Shown here: positions 54,471 to 64,000 of the stretch, piece after piece
Layout: every line of letters begins with the position of its first letter
Position numbering within the stretch: position 1 is the first letter of the stretch
Source of the DNA: Aegilops tauschii subsp. strangulata
Lineage: Eukaryota > Streptophyta > Magnoliopsida > Poales > Poaceae
Length of the DNA: 64,000 bases
Direction of reading: 5' to 3'
NCBI RefSeq assembly: GCF_002575655.3
Contig: NC_053039.3
Location: 241,096,622-241,160,621 of the forward strand
Program-made: the position numbers and the translations under genes
The notes under the pieces: generated by a model
Seen by the model: only the letters and a program-made list of their open reading frames with translations
Told to the model about the DNA's origin: nothing
Database searches by the model: none

Positions 54471-56405
54471 TGTGGGCATCCCGAAAAACGAAATCACAGA
54501 CGAACCCTAACCCTCTCCCTCCGCGCCGCGCCGGACGCGTCCGCTCCGGCCGGACAACGTCCGCCCGCCTCCGGCCTCCCACCGCGCCGGCCCAAGAGCC
54601 CGCCGCGGGCCCGCCGGCCCGCATCGCCGCCGCGTGCGCCCGCTGCCGCCTCGCCTCCCGCGCCGGGCGCCGCCGCCGGCCACCGCCGCCGCCGAGCCGC
54701 CCGCCGCCGCCGCCACCGGCCCGGCCCCGCCGTACCCCGCCCGCCGGCGACCGGTCCCTTCCCGCCGGCCATCTCCCTCGCCTCCTCCTTCCCTCCGGCG
54801 AGCTCCGGCCACCGGAGTCCCGAACGCCATCGGCCCGAGTCGAGCTCGAGCGAGCAACGCTCGATCCAGATCCAACCACCATACGTTGACTTTTTCTCGC
54901 GACCCCCTCTTTTCTCCAAGTCCCTAAATCTTATCAGCATGTGCCTCTGTTCCCGATGCGATAACTTCTTACATGTAGCTCTGATTTGCGGGTGTAATAT
55001 GTCAAATTGTTCGCCTCGTGATGCTCTTCATTTTATTCAATTGCACCATGTTCATTAGAGGTCATCTTGATGCCCAAATCTTTGTTGGAAGAGGGCTAAT
55101 TGCTGTTAATCTCTGGTTCTTAGCAGAACTTGGAGATTTGTCATTTTTGTATCATTTAATCTGTGCATCTTTTGAGCATGAGCTCTACATGTGTTTTGGA
55201 ATATGCCATGCCATCTTTCCAGTGGTATAGTCCATGTATTTTTGTGATCTCTGTGGTGACTAGGACAAGCATGCAAAGTAGGCCCCGTAATATTTCTGAT
55301 TTCAGAGACTTAGTGATTTCTCCAAGTCCTCGTCTGCTGTAATTTTGTTGCCATGTAAACTTGATGCTACAGAGAGATCCATGCATATTTTGGAGATGTT
55401 CAGTAAGGATGTTTTATAGCTATAGTTGTAATTGATCCATTCCGGAAATTGTTTGCAATTATGGAGTGCCATAACATGACTCAATCTTACTCTACTTTTG
55501 CTATAAAATATTTCTGGCAGATTCTTAACATGATATGCATTTTTGCCAAGCTTATTGTAGTTGATCCATATATGCTATGCAATTGTTCTTGCCATGGATA
55601 GCTTCATAAACATGCCATCTTGCTGTAGGTATGCTTGGTTTGGAATGCATTTCTCTGTAGTGAGTGCATCAAGCTCACAAAGAGGCCTACATATTAATAT
55701 TTCTGCCATGCTCTGTTTTCTGTAAGTCTGAAACCTGTTAACGAAACTTGCTATGTTTACATGCTTGCCATCATATCTTCTGGTCCTTTTTGGCTTAAGG
55801 TCAGTAAGGGACTTTTGTCATATGCATTTAGTAGAACACTACCATGCCTTGATTTGCTATGTTAAGTTCCTGTAGCATGTTGATTTCGTGCTCTGAACAT
55901 TGCTACCTGATGCTGTTTTCTGCCATGTCCAGTTTTTCACTAAGTCTGTGAACCTGTAATCTTTTGCACTTTTGCCATGCTTGTTTGAGCTTGATATGTT
56001 GTGAACTAGCCGTAGCTCAGTGTTCATATTTTGTCAAGCATCTCCTGTAGATTACTACCATGTACTTTGTTACTATGTTGAGGTGCTGTAGCATTGTTGT
56101 TTGTTGTATTTTAAGTGCTATCTTGCTGTTTATCGCAGATTCGTGTCATTCTTGTTTTGCTTGCCATTTGCAAACCGTGCATCCGATTCCGGTGATCTTT
56201 ATATCGATTTCGACTGAAATCATCTCATCTTTCCAGTGGCATGCTTGGTTTGCCAAGTTACTGCCATGTTCAACTTTTCCCTTCCGGAGCACGCATACGC
56301 ATCGCATATCATATCTGGCATATCATACATGTTTTGCATCATGTTGCTTGCGCATTTCTCGTTGTTGATTGTGGTTCCGTTTGTTTGTGTTCTTGTCTTG
56401 GGTAG

Positions 56406-57826
56406 ATCCGGGAGACGAGTTCGTGAACGAGGAACCTGTCGAGTACGCTTACGAGGATCAAGCTTTCGACCACTCTGAGAACCTTGCAGGCAAGATGACC
56501 ACCCCTCGAAATCACTTCTATCTTTGCTATGCTAGTTGTTCGCTCTATTGCCATGCTCGCTACCTATCTTTTGCTATATCATGTCTCCCATTTTAGCCAT
56601 GTCAGCCTCTAACCATCCTCTCCTAGCAAACCGTTGTTTGGCTAAGTTACCGCTTTTGCTCAGCCCCTCTTATAGCGTTGCTAGTTGCAGGTGAAGTTGA
56701 AGTTTGTTCCATGTCGGAACATGGATATGTTGGGATATCACAATATCTCTTATTTAATTAATGCATCCATATATTTGGTAAAGGGTGGAAGGCTCGGCCT
56801 TATGCCTGGTGTTTTGTTCCACTCTTGCCGCCCTAGTTACTGTTATACTGGGATTATGTTCCTTGAGTTTGCGTTCCTTACGCGGTCGGGTGATTTATGG
56901 GACCCCCTTGACAGTTCGCCTTGAATAAAACTCCTCCAGCAAGGCCCAACTTTGGTTTTACCATTTGCCGCCTAAGCCTTTTCCCCCGGGTTTTCGCGAG
57001 CCCGAGGGTCATCTTTATTTAAACCCCCGGGCCAGTGTTCCTCTGAGTGCTGGTCCAAACTAGAGCCACTTGCAGCGCCACCTTGGGGAAACTCGAGGAT
57101 TGGTTTTAGCTGTACGTAGTGTTCATCCGGTGTGCCCTGAGAACAAGATATGTGCAGCTCCTATCGGGATTTGTCGGCACATTCGGGCGGCTTTGCTGGT
57201 CTTGTTTTACCATTGTCGAGATGTCTTGTAAACCGGGATTCCGAGACTGGTCGGGTCTTTCCGGGAGAAGGTTTATCCTTCGTTGACCGTGAGAGCTTAT
57301 GATGGGCTAAGTTGGGACACCCCTGCAGGGTATTATCTTTCGAAAGCCGTGCCCGCGGTTATGAGGCAGATGGGAATTTGTTAATGTCCGGTTGTAGATA
57401 ACTTGTCACTTGACCCAATTAAAATACACCAAGTGCGTGTGTAGCCGTGATGGTCTCTTCTCGGCGGAGTCCGGGAAGTGAACACGGTCTGTGTTATGTA
57501 TGACGTAAGTAGGTGTTCAGGACCTCTTCTTGGTCATTGCTAGATGATGTCCGTTCCATTGCTTCTCTTCTCGCTCTCATTTGCGTAAGTTAGCCACCAT
57601 ACATGCTTTTGCCGCTGCAGCTCCACCTCTTTGCACCTCCTTGTCCTATTAGCTTAAATAGTCTTGATCTCGCGGGTGTGAGATTGTTGAGTCCCCGTGA
57701 CTCACAGATACTTCCAAAACAGTTGCAGGTGTCGACGATGCCAGTGCAGATGATGGCGTCGATCTCAAGTGGGAGTTCGACGAGGAACATGGTCGTTACT
57801 ATGTGTCTTTTCCTGATGATCAGTAG
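56406..57826 (+). other. Possible spliced acidic peptide encoded inside the LTR
   Basis: Patch 1 (to 56489) reads PGDEFVNEEPVEYAYEDQAF. It ends GCAG|GCAAGA, a GC-type splice donor. Patch 2 starts after an acceptor (TTGCAG, 57728), reads [20 protein letters not shown] and stops at 57824-57826. Joined, the frame is continuous (codon split 1+2) and strongly acidic. An alternative acceptor at about 56690 (TTGCAG|GTGAAG) would end the frame sooner. This is inferred from sequence only. Confidence 0.35.
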
Positions 57827-58106
57827 TGGTGCCCAGTTGGGACGATCGGGGATCTAGCATTTGGGGTTGTCTTATTTTCATCTGGATTTTGAACGTAGTC
57901 GGTCTATATGTTTGTATTTTGGATGATGTATGATGATATTTATGTACTGTGTGAAGTGGCGATTGTAAGCCAACTCTTTATCCCATTCTTGTTCATTACA
58001 TGGGATTGTGTGAAGATGACCCTTCTTGCGACAAAACCACAATGCGGTTATGCCTCTAAGTCGTGCCTCGACACGTAGGAGATATAGCCGCATCGTGGGC
58101 GTTACA

Positions 58107-58869
58107 TCGAGTTGGCCTTGAGTTCAAGAGGAAGGATGCGGTGGTGGAGCATGACGTGAACCACGTCCACCATATTGACGCCTTCCTCGACCACCCGCTT
58201 GATCTCCCCTTGGAGCACTTTCACCTCACCCTGGTTCCCCCAGTCGAAGCCCTTCTCCATTTAGGAGACCAGCCGGCCCGGTGGCTCGACCAAGAAGGCC
58301 TCTATTTGACCCTTTGTGCACAGATCAGATATGTAAAAGCATCCTTGCTGCTACAGTTTGATGGTCTCCACAAAAGACCCCTCTGGCCAAACCACCTTTT
58401 GGGGTTTTCTTATCATGGCCCCGCCGCACTCAGCAAGCTGGGAGCCACACCTCTCCAGCTTCACGTTGAAGATCTTTAGCCACACAGCGAAGTGTGGCGC
58501 GACGCGGAGGAAGGCCTCGCATATGGTAATGAAGGCGGCTATATGGAGAATTGAATTTGGGGCTAGATGTTGGGAATCTAACCTATAGTAGAATAGCAAA
58601 CCCCGTACGAAGGGGTGGAGGGGAAATCCCAGACCTCAGACGAGGTGGGGAATGAAAACCATCCTTTCCCCTTTCTTGAGGGTAGGGGTGGCGGAGGAAG
58701 AACGACCGGTCTTGCCCTCCGCTGGGTCTCAGCATTTGGCCATTGTAGGCATGTACGCTACTGCCTGGAACTCCTCGATGGTGCCCACGGTCACGTTGGA
58801 GGGCACCCATTGCCCCTTTGAGCCGCCGTCGGATGCTAAGGAGGAGGCCTCCTTCCCTTTCCCTGCCAT
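58107..58869 (-). pseudogene. Antisense ORF of outer host element, N-terminal part
   Basis: A start ATG is at 58869 (MAGKGKEASSLASDGG). The recognisable conserved domain follows: FYYRLDSQHLAPNSILHIAAF, ICEAFLRVAPHFAVWLKIFNVK, ECGGAMIRKPQKVVWPEGSFVET. It then runs on as FDWGNQGEV...VVHVMLHHRILPLELKANS and crosses the chromovirus insertion site into 48205. This is the plant domain usually listed as a putative gypsy-type transposon protein. Frameshifts and stops (after FVETIKL) show it is dead. 58107-58111 is the TCGAG target duplication. Confidence 0.72.
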
Positions 58870-59047
58870 TTCCTTTGAAGGATAGGGGAGGAAGAACTCG
58901 AGTGGATTGGTAGACTGAGGGTGGATCTAAGGCCGCCGGAGCATTTCTGAGCTTTCGGCTATGGAGCAGGTAATGGAAGCGTGGGGGTGAAATATTTACC
59001 TCTCCTTACTTTTATAGGTCAGTAAAATACCAAGAGTCCCCGCGCTT

Positions 59048-60125
59048 TGATGAGGACATGACTACCTTGGATACGACCAAAAATATTGCATACATGTATA
59101 TTTGTGAGATGATTTATAATGCAAACTATGCAATAATTTATTTATGTCATCCAGGACAAAAAAATACTTCACAGACTTTTGTGCCATGTCTAATTGCAGG
59201 TGTATGGAACATTTGTACAATCCACATATGAAGATAAGGGAAAAAGAGAAGTTTATGTGATGTTCAAAAAGTACTCTCATGTCACTTTTGGGCCAACAGA
59301 AGATAGAGTCCAAGTCTCTCACGTTCTGGATTCAGAATCGGACTGCACAGACATACCTGACTTAAAACGACAATAACTCTTTCATACGGACTCTGAATTG
59401 GGTGATTCTTTTTTTGTTGGAAAGTAGATTTTGTGTACTTTCCAACACAATTGGGTTCCCCTTGAAATTCGTCCAGAGCGTTGAGTTATGGATGAAACAA
59501 TCTGGCATTGCAGCAGAATCCGAGTCAAACTACAAGTCCAAAGGTGTTGCATCACCTCCACTTGGGCACATGAGCCTTATATGACCTAGGGTTGTTTTTA
59601 GGATGCCTTGGGACGTCCTCCCACCTCCTTAGCCGCCACCCCTTGCTCCTATATAAGTAGATCCATCTAGTAGCTCTTTCCTTGGGATTTGTTTAGTTAA
59701 AAGTTAGCCATTGCAACTTCGTGTACTTCGTTTCTGTCCAACGACCAGACCAAGACAGCTTTTGGATCCCCACCTTTATCAATACTTCATACATATTCGC
59801 AATATTCAGATTGCTTTTATCATATTCTTGCTTGTTCTTCGATTACGTGTGAGAATAGGCCTTCGTGGTCAGGCTGATCGTGCTCCGGTGTGGTCAATAA
59901 CCTCAGGAGATTGGTTTAGCGATTGCTAAGGCGCAACGTCATGCACGTTTGTAGTTGGATCGTCAAAGTCGGCTCCACCAAATCGATAGTTATCATCTCA
60001 TCGAAAGATCGGGACACCCCGCCTCTATCAAGTGGCATAAATAAATTATTGCATTAGAAATCACCTCACAAATATACATGTATGCAATATTTTTGGTCGT
60101 ATCCAAGGTAGTCATGTCCTCATCA
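59048..60125 (+). repeat. LTR-like block flanked by about 90-bp inverted arms
   Basis: The left arm 59048-59144 and right arm 60038-60125 are reverse complements (two mismatches and one 9-bp indel). Both start TGATGAGGACATGACTACC read inward. Between them, 59145-60030 is an LTR-like sequence with TATATAAG at 59650-59657 and the terminus ...GCCTCTATCA, matching the block at 45088-45501. The five bases after it (AGTGG) look like the start of a Met-type primer site. Flanks CGCTT (59043-59047) and CGCTG (60126-60130) may be an imperfect duplication. Confidence 0.6.
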
Positions 60126-60551
60126 CGCTGCGTCGAATACATCACTTCTTTCCAACTATTCATGCATCTATTAATCATCCCGTTGATGATATCTCTTGAA
60201 AATCGGGGCACGGTCTCTAGATTAATAGGACGTGCAAATGAGAGGTTGCCTCGGGTACGATTTGTGATAACTTATTCAACCCCACGACAGGTGGTGACTG
60301 TTAGATAAGCTTTCAGGGTTCAAGCCCTCTCACTAGTTCTTCCTGTGTGTCAGGTCTTCGAGGCTAAGATAACTCTAGACTTCAGACGCAGAAGGAAATC
60401 TTGGAAGGCCCAACAATTATTAAGGAATGAAGAACCACAGATTCAAGTGTGGGAACTCACCTACCAAGCCGAAGACATTAATAAAAGAAGCCACTCTGTG
60501 GAGGGAACTACGGTCCTCGGCTTGGGAGACCAGTTCAAGGGCTATTGCCGG
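60126..60551 (+). other. 3' internal tail of outer host element
   Basis: 426 bp between the inverted-arm block and the 3' LTR. A minus-strand frame (FSRDIINGMINRCMNSWKEVMYST) is open here, but I do not recognise it. The last 40 bases are mixed, without a clear polypurine tract. Confidence 0.4.
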
Positions 60552-60845
60552 TGTCCTGGACTAAGAGGTATGAGCCTGTACGGCATATGATCTATGGGTT
60601 GGGCTGATGACCCACCAATTACTCGAGGAAGGACTACCGAAGGTGCGGCCCTCGGGGTGATAAAGATGGAAACCTCCAAAGACTTTGTGTTCACTTCAAG
60701 GATAGATCCACTAGTCGGCATGTTTATTCCTGACTGGTAACCAACCATACGTATAACCTAGGTACCCCCAGTGTGTATAGAAGCTGACGGGTTTAGTCCA
60801 TAGAGGCACAAGGATAAGCTTTAGGGCTTAGAACACTATCATATG
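60552..60845 (+). repeat. 3' LTR of outer host element, cut by Sabrina-like insertion
   Basis: Starts TGTCCTGGACTAAGAGG and aligns with 14182-14475 throughout, including CACTAGTCGGCATGTTTATTC. It stops at ...ATCATATG (60845), where TGATACGTCTCC begins. The rest should lie beyond the right edge. Confidence 0.82.
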
Positions 60846-62250
60846 TGATACGTCTCCATCGTATCTACTTTTCCAAACACTTTTGCCCTTGTTTTGGACT
60901 CTAACTTGCATGATTTGAATGAAACTAACCCGGACTGACGCTGTTTTCAGCAGAATTGCCATGGTGTTATTTATGTGTAGAAACAAAAGTTCTCAGAATG
61001 ACCTGAAACTTCACGGAAATTATTTTTGGAAATAATAAAAAATACTGGCGAAAGAATCAAGGCCAGGGGGCCCACACCCTTTCCACAAGGGTGGGGGCGC
61101 GCCTGCCCCCCTGGGCGCGCCCCCCTGCCTCGTGGGCCCCCTGGAGCTCCACCGACCTCAACTCCAACTCCATATATTCGTGTTCGGGGAGAAAAAAATC
61201 AGAGAGAAGGATTCATCACGTTTTACGATACGGAGCCGCCACCAAGCCCTAAACTCTCTCAGGAGGGCTGATCTGGAGTCCGTTCGGGGCTCCAGAGAGG
61301 GGAATCCGCCGCCGTCGTCATCATCAACCATCCTCCATCACCAATTTCATGATGCCCACCGCCGTGCGTGAGTAATTCCATCGTAGGCTTGCTGGACGGT
61401 GATGGGTTGGATGAGATTTATCATGTAATCGAGTTAGTTTTGTTAGGGTTTGATCCCTAGTATCCACTATGTTCTGAGATTGATGTTGCTATGACTTTGC
61501 TATGCTTAATGCTTGTCACTAGGGCCCGAGTGCCATGATTTCAGATCTGAACCTATTATGTTTTCATGAATATATGTGAGTTCTTGATCCTATCTTGCAA
61601 GTCTATAGTCACCTACTATGTGTTATGATCCGGCAACCCCGAAGTGACAATAATCGGGACCACTCCCGGTGATGACCATAGTTTGAGGAGTTCATGTATT
61701 CGCTATGTGTTAATGCTTTGGTCAGGTACTCCATTAAAAGGAGGCCTTAATATCCCTTAGTTTCCATTAGGACCCCGCTGCCACGGGAGGGTAGGACAAA
61801 AGATGTCATGCAAGTTCTTTTCCATAAGCACGTATGACTATATTCGGAATACATGCCTACATTACATTGATGAATTGGAGCTAGTTTTGTGTTTCCCTAT
61901 GTTATGATTGTTACATGATGAACCGCATCCGGCATAATTCTCCATCACCGATCCAATGCCTACGAGCTTTTCGCATATTGTTCTTCGCTTATTTACTTTT
62001 CCGTTGCTACTGTTACAATCACTACAAAACCCAAAAATATTACTTTTGCTACCGTTACCGTTACTTCCATATTACTTTGCTACTAAATACTTTGCTGTAG
62101 ATACTAAGTTATCTAGGTGTGGTTGAATTGACAACTCAACTGCTAATACTTGAGAATATTCTTTGGCTCCCCTTGTGTCGAATCAATAAAATTGGGTTGA
62201 ATACTCTACCCTCGAAAACTGTTGCGATCCCCTATACTTGTGGGTTATCA
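60846..62250 (+). repeat. 5' LTR of Sabrina-like element
   Basis: 1405 bp, TGATACGTCTCCATCG...TTGTGGGTTATCA. It includes a GC-rich inverted block (GGGGGCGCGCC...GGGCGCGCCCCC, about 61093-61122). The transcribed part begins after TCCATATATTCG (about 61170). Confidence 0.9.
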
Positions 62251-62261
62251 AGACTATTTTC

Positions 62262-62280
62262 TGGCGCCGTTGCCGGGGAG
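62262..62280 (+). other. Primer-binding site of Sabrina-like element, tRNA-Asp type
   Basis: TGGCGCCGTTGCCGGGGAG, 11 bases after the LTR. Confidence 0.93.
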
Positions 62281-62328
62281 CATAGCTCTATTCTTTGAGT
62301 CACTTGGGATTTATATCTGCTGGTCACT

Positions 62329-64000
62329 ATGAAGAACTTGAAAGACGAGAAAACAAAAATTTATCCTTCAACTACGAGCGGAGGTAAGGAACTGCCATCT
62401 AGCTCTGCACTTGATTCACCTTCTGTTTTGAGTAAGCTTGTGACACCTAAACCTGCTTCTGCTATTAATTCTGATATGTCGCATGTTATTGATGATGCCA
62501 CTTCTGCTATGCATGATACTTATGATGAAACTACTTCTATGCTTGATACTACTGTGCCACTTGGTGAATTTCTTGATGAACAACTTGCTAAGGCTAGAGA
62601 GAATGAAATTATTGAAACTGATAATATTGATGGAAGTGATGATGAAGACTCTCCCAATAAATATGAATTGCCTGTTGTGCCTGAGGGCTATGTTATGGAT
62701 GAAGAAACTGCTAGAGACTTTCTTGCTTGCAATGATAGAAGTGATCTTAAGAAATTATTAGTTAAGCTTAAACAAAAAACTTTGAATGCTAGAATGAAAT
62801 ATGATCCTGCTTATGCTACTTCACCTATCTTTGTTACTGATAAGGATTATGAATTCTCTATCGACCCTGATATAATTACTTTGGTTGAATCTGATCCTTT
62901 TTATGGCTATGAATCTGAAACTGTTGTGGCACATCTTACTAAATTAAATGATATAGCCACCCTGTTCACTAATGATGAGAGAACTCGCTACTTTTATATC
63001 CTTAAAGTATTTCCGTTCTCATTAAAGGGCGATGCTAAGATATGGTTTAATTCTCTTGATCCTGGTTGTGTGCGTAGTCCCCAGGATATGATTTATTACT
63101 TCTCTGCTAAATATTTCCCTGCTCATAAGAAACAAGCTGCTTTAAGGGAAATATATAATTTTGTGCTAATTGAAGAAGAGATTCTCCCACAAGCTTGGGG
63201 GAGGCTTCTCCAGTTACTTAATGCTTTGCCTGATCATCCTATTAAGAAAAATGAAATACTTGATATCTTCTATAATGGACTAACCGATGCTTCCAGAGAC
63301 CACCTGGATAGTTGTGCTGGTTCTGTTTTCAGGGAAAGAACACCAGATGAAGCTGAAATTCTTTTGAATAATATGTTGACTAATGAAAATAATTGGACAC
63401 TTCCTGAGCCAACTCCTGAGCCTATTCCTAAACCAACTCCGAAGAAAAGGGGTGTTCTATTTCTCAGTCCTGAAGATATGCAAGAGGCAAAGAAATCTAT
63501 GAAAGAAAAGGGTATTAAAGCTGAAGATGTTAAGAATTTACCACCTATTGAAGAAATACATGGTCTTAATTTACCGCCTGTTGAAGAAATATATGATCTT
63601 AATTCATCACCTATTGAAGAAACACATGGTCCTGATAACCCGACATAGGTAGTAAAGGTAAATTCTCTCTATAGATTTGATGAAGGTGATATTCCTCACT
63701 ATAAGTCTGCTAGACAATGCTTAGATGAGTTTGACAATTTTATTGTTAAACAAGAAAACTTCAATGCTTATGTTGGTAGACAATTGAAATTTACAATTCC
63801 GATATGCTTGAACACTTGGGTGAATATATGTCTAGAGTTAAAGGTGAACTTAAACTCACTAGTAAACATGCTTCTATGGTTACCACTCAAGTAGAACAAG
63901 TACTTAAAGCTCAAAATGATTTGCTCAATGAACTGAATAATAAGAATAATGATAATGATGTTAGAGTTGTGACTAGAGGGGGTAAAATGACTCAGGAACC
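62329..64000 (+). pseudogene. Sabrina-like gag, broken
   Basis: ATG at 62329 (MKNLKDEKTKIYPS). The acidic N-terminal half is followed by the gag core: YFYILKVFPFSLKGDAKIWFNSLDPG, FSAKYFPAHKKQAALREIYNF, LPQAWGRLLQLLNALPDHP, FYNGLTDASRDHLDSCAGSVF. Three imitations of a PPIEEIHGLN repeat lie near the end. A TAG (63646-63648) interrupts the frame; coding resumes directly (VVKVNSLYRFDEGDIPHY). A frameshift near 63795 follows, after which EHLGEYMSRVKGELKL is found in another frame. The C-terminal part lies beyond the window. Confidence 0.88.

Larger units (their letters stand above)
48206..58106 (+). mobile_element. Chromovirus (Tekay/Del-type Gypsy) with inverted termini
   Basis: 9901 bp between perfect TCGAG duplications (48201-48205; 58107-58111). 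It contains a Met-type primer site (48287-48301), gag-protease (49438-50706), pol with chromodomain (50703-53891) and one long 3' LTR (53928-58106). The expected direct 5' LTR is absent. Instead the first about 73 bp are an inverted copy of the last 73 bp of the 3' LTR. Removing the insert restores the host's antisense reading frame (LELKANS|IWHYES). Coding is nearly intact, so insertion is probably recent. The family name is not recognised with confidence. Confidence 0.85.
53928..58106 (+). repeat. 3' LTR of chromovirus (4.2 kb)
   Basis: Starts TGTAACACCCCGCATG 36 bases after the pol stop, preceded by a purine-rich GTGGTGGAGTGT, and ends GGGCGTTACA. It has a TATTTATA box at 54463-54470, a GC-rich leader (54520-54830) and long T-rich intron-like stretches (54890-56400). 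Two exon-like coding patches lie at 56406-56489 and 57729-57826. There is no direct second copy in the window, so its full extent rests on the TSD and the polypurine tract. Confidence 0.8.
14182..60845 (+). mobile_element. Outer host element: pol-less Tat-related retrotransposon, split by later insertions
   Basis: Inferred whole. It has a 5' LTR 14182-14669, a gag-like ORF 14717-15583, an antisense ORF on the opposite strand (45798-48205 plus 58112-58869), a tail 60126-60551 and a 3' LTR 60552-60845. The 3' LTR is cut by a Sabrina-like insertion, with the remainder beyond the window. The two LTR copies align base for base over their first about 290 bp, with scattered differences. No reverse transcriptase or integrase belongs to it; those seen inside come from younger elements. 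It is therefore a non-autonomous Tat derivative. The matching right target duplication is out of view. Confidence 0.65.
60846..64000 (+). mobile_element. Sabrina-like Athila-lineage Gypsy element, 5' part
   Basis: 5' LTR 60846-62250, tRNA-Asp-type primer site 62262-62280 and gag from 62329, continuing past the window end. The left target base group is ATATG (60841-60845); the right one is out of view. The name is recalled from the LTR start and end. Confidence 0.85.

Noticed and set aside
54466..54940. Several long overlapping ORFs on both strands in the chromovirus LTR
   Set aside because: They arise from very GC-rich sequence poor in stop codons; no domain is seen in any frame.
60038..60211. 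Minus-strand frame containing MTTLDTTKNIAYMYICEV as a possible gene
   Set aside because: Short, unrecognised, and half of it is the inverted arm that also occurs at 59048-59144.

Overview
This window is intergenic DNA from a large plant genome, almost certainly a Triticeae grass (wheat, barley or Aegilops type). I found no cellular protein gene, rRNA or tRNA gene. Nearly every base belongs to LTR retrotransposons inserted into one another, plus one LINE fragment. The lineages are Ty3/Gypsy Tat, Athila and chromovirus, and Ty1/Copia. The grass attribution rests on the LTR ends, the tRNA-type primer sites and the style of nesting. Family names such as Sabrina-, WHAM- and Fatima-like are recalled, not searched.

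Layout. (1) 1-7023: 5' part of a minus-strand Tat-lineage Gypsy element, running off the left edge. A 1.24-kb 5'-truncated LINE (659-1896, 16-bp target duplication) splits its integrase. (2) 7024-13605: minus-strand Athila-lineage element with 5' LTR, tRNA-Asp-type primer site and broken gag-pol. (3) 13606-14181: unassigned flank. (4) 14182 to about 60845: one large plus-strand host element, a pol-less Tat relative (LTR, gag-like ORF, long antisense ORF, LTR). It is blown apart by later insertions.

Inside the host element lies a deep nest. An LTR-like block (15584-45501) is split by a Tat element (15725-45087, minus). Its 5' LTR is split by a Copia element (25580-44510, minus, TSD CAAAG). That element is interrupted by a pol-less Tat element (29463-42270, minus). 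This in turn carries a WHAM-like non-autonomous Gypsy element (31279-38765, minus, TSD CCTGG). Further right the host's antisense ORF is cut by a chromovirus (48206-58106, plus, TSD TCGAG), the only element here with nearly intact pol. A 0.9-kb LTR-like block flanked by inverted arms follows (59048-60125). Finally a Sabrina-like element (60846 to the right edge) inserted into the host's 3' LTR.

The elements act only as selfish DNA. The autonomous ones encode gag, protease, reverse transcriptase, RNase H and integrase, which the pol-less ones would borrow. By eye, LTR pairs diverge less the deeper they sit (Tat about 6%, Copia about 4-5%, WHAM-like about 2%), as nesting predicts. The most unusual points are a chromovirus with inverted rather than direct termini, antisense ORFs with intron-like breaks and a possible private promoter, a two-fold-symmetric motif array in the Copia LTRs, templated filler DNA in the Athila gag, and an intact 446-codon ORF of unknown function in the WHAM-like element.
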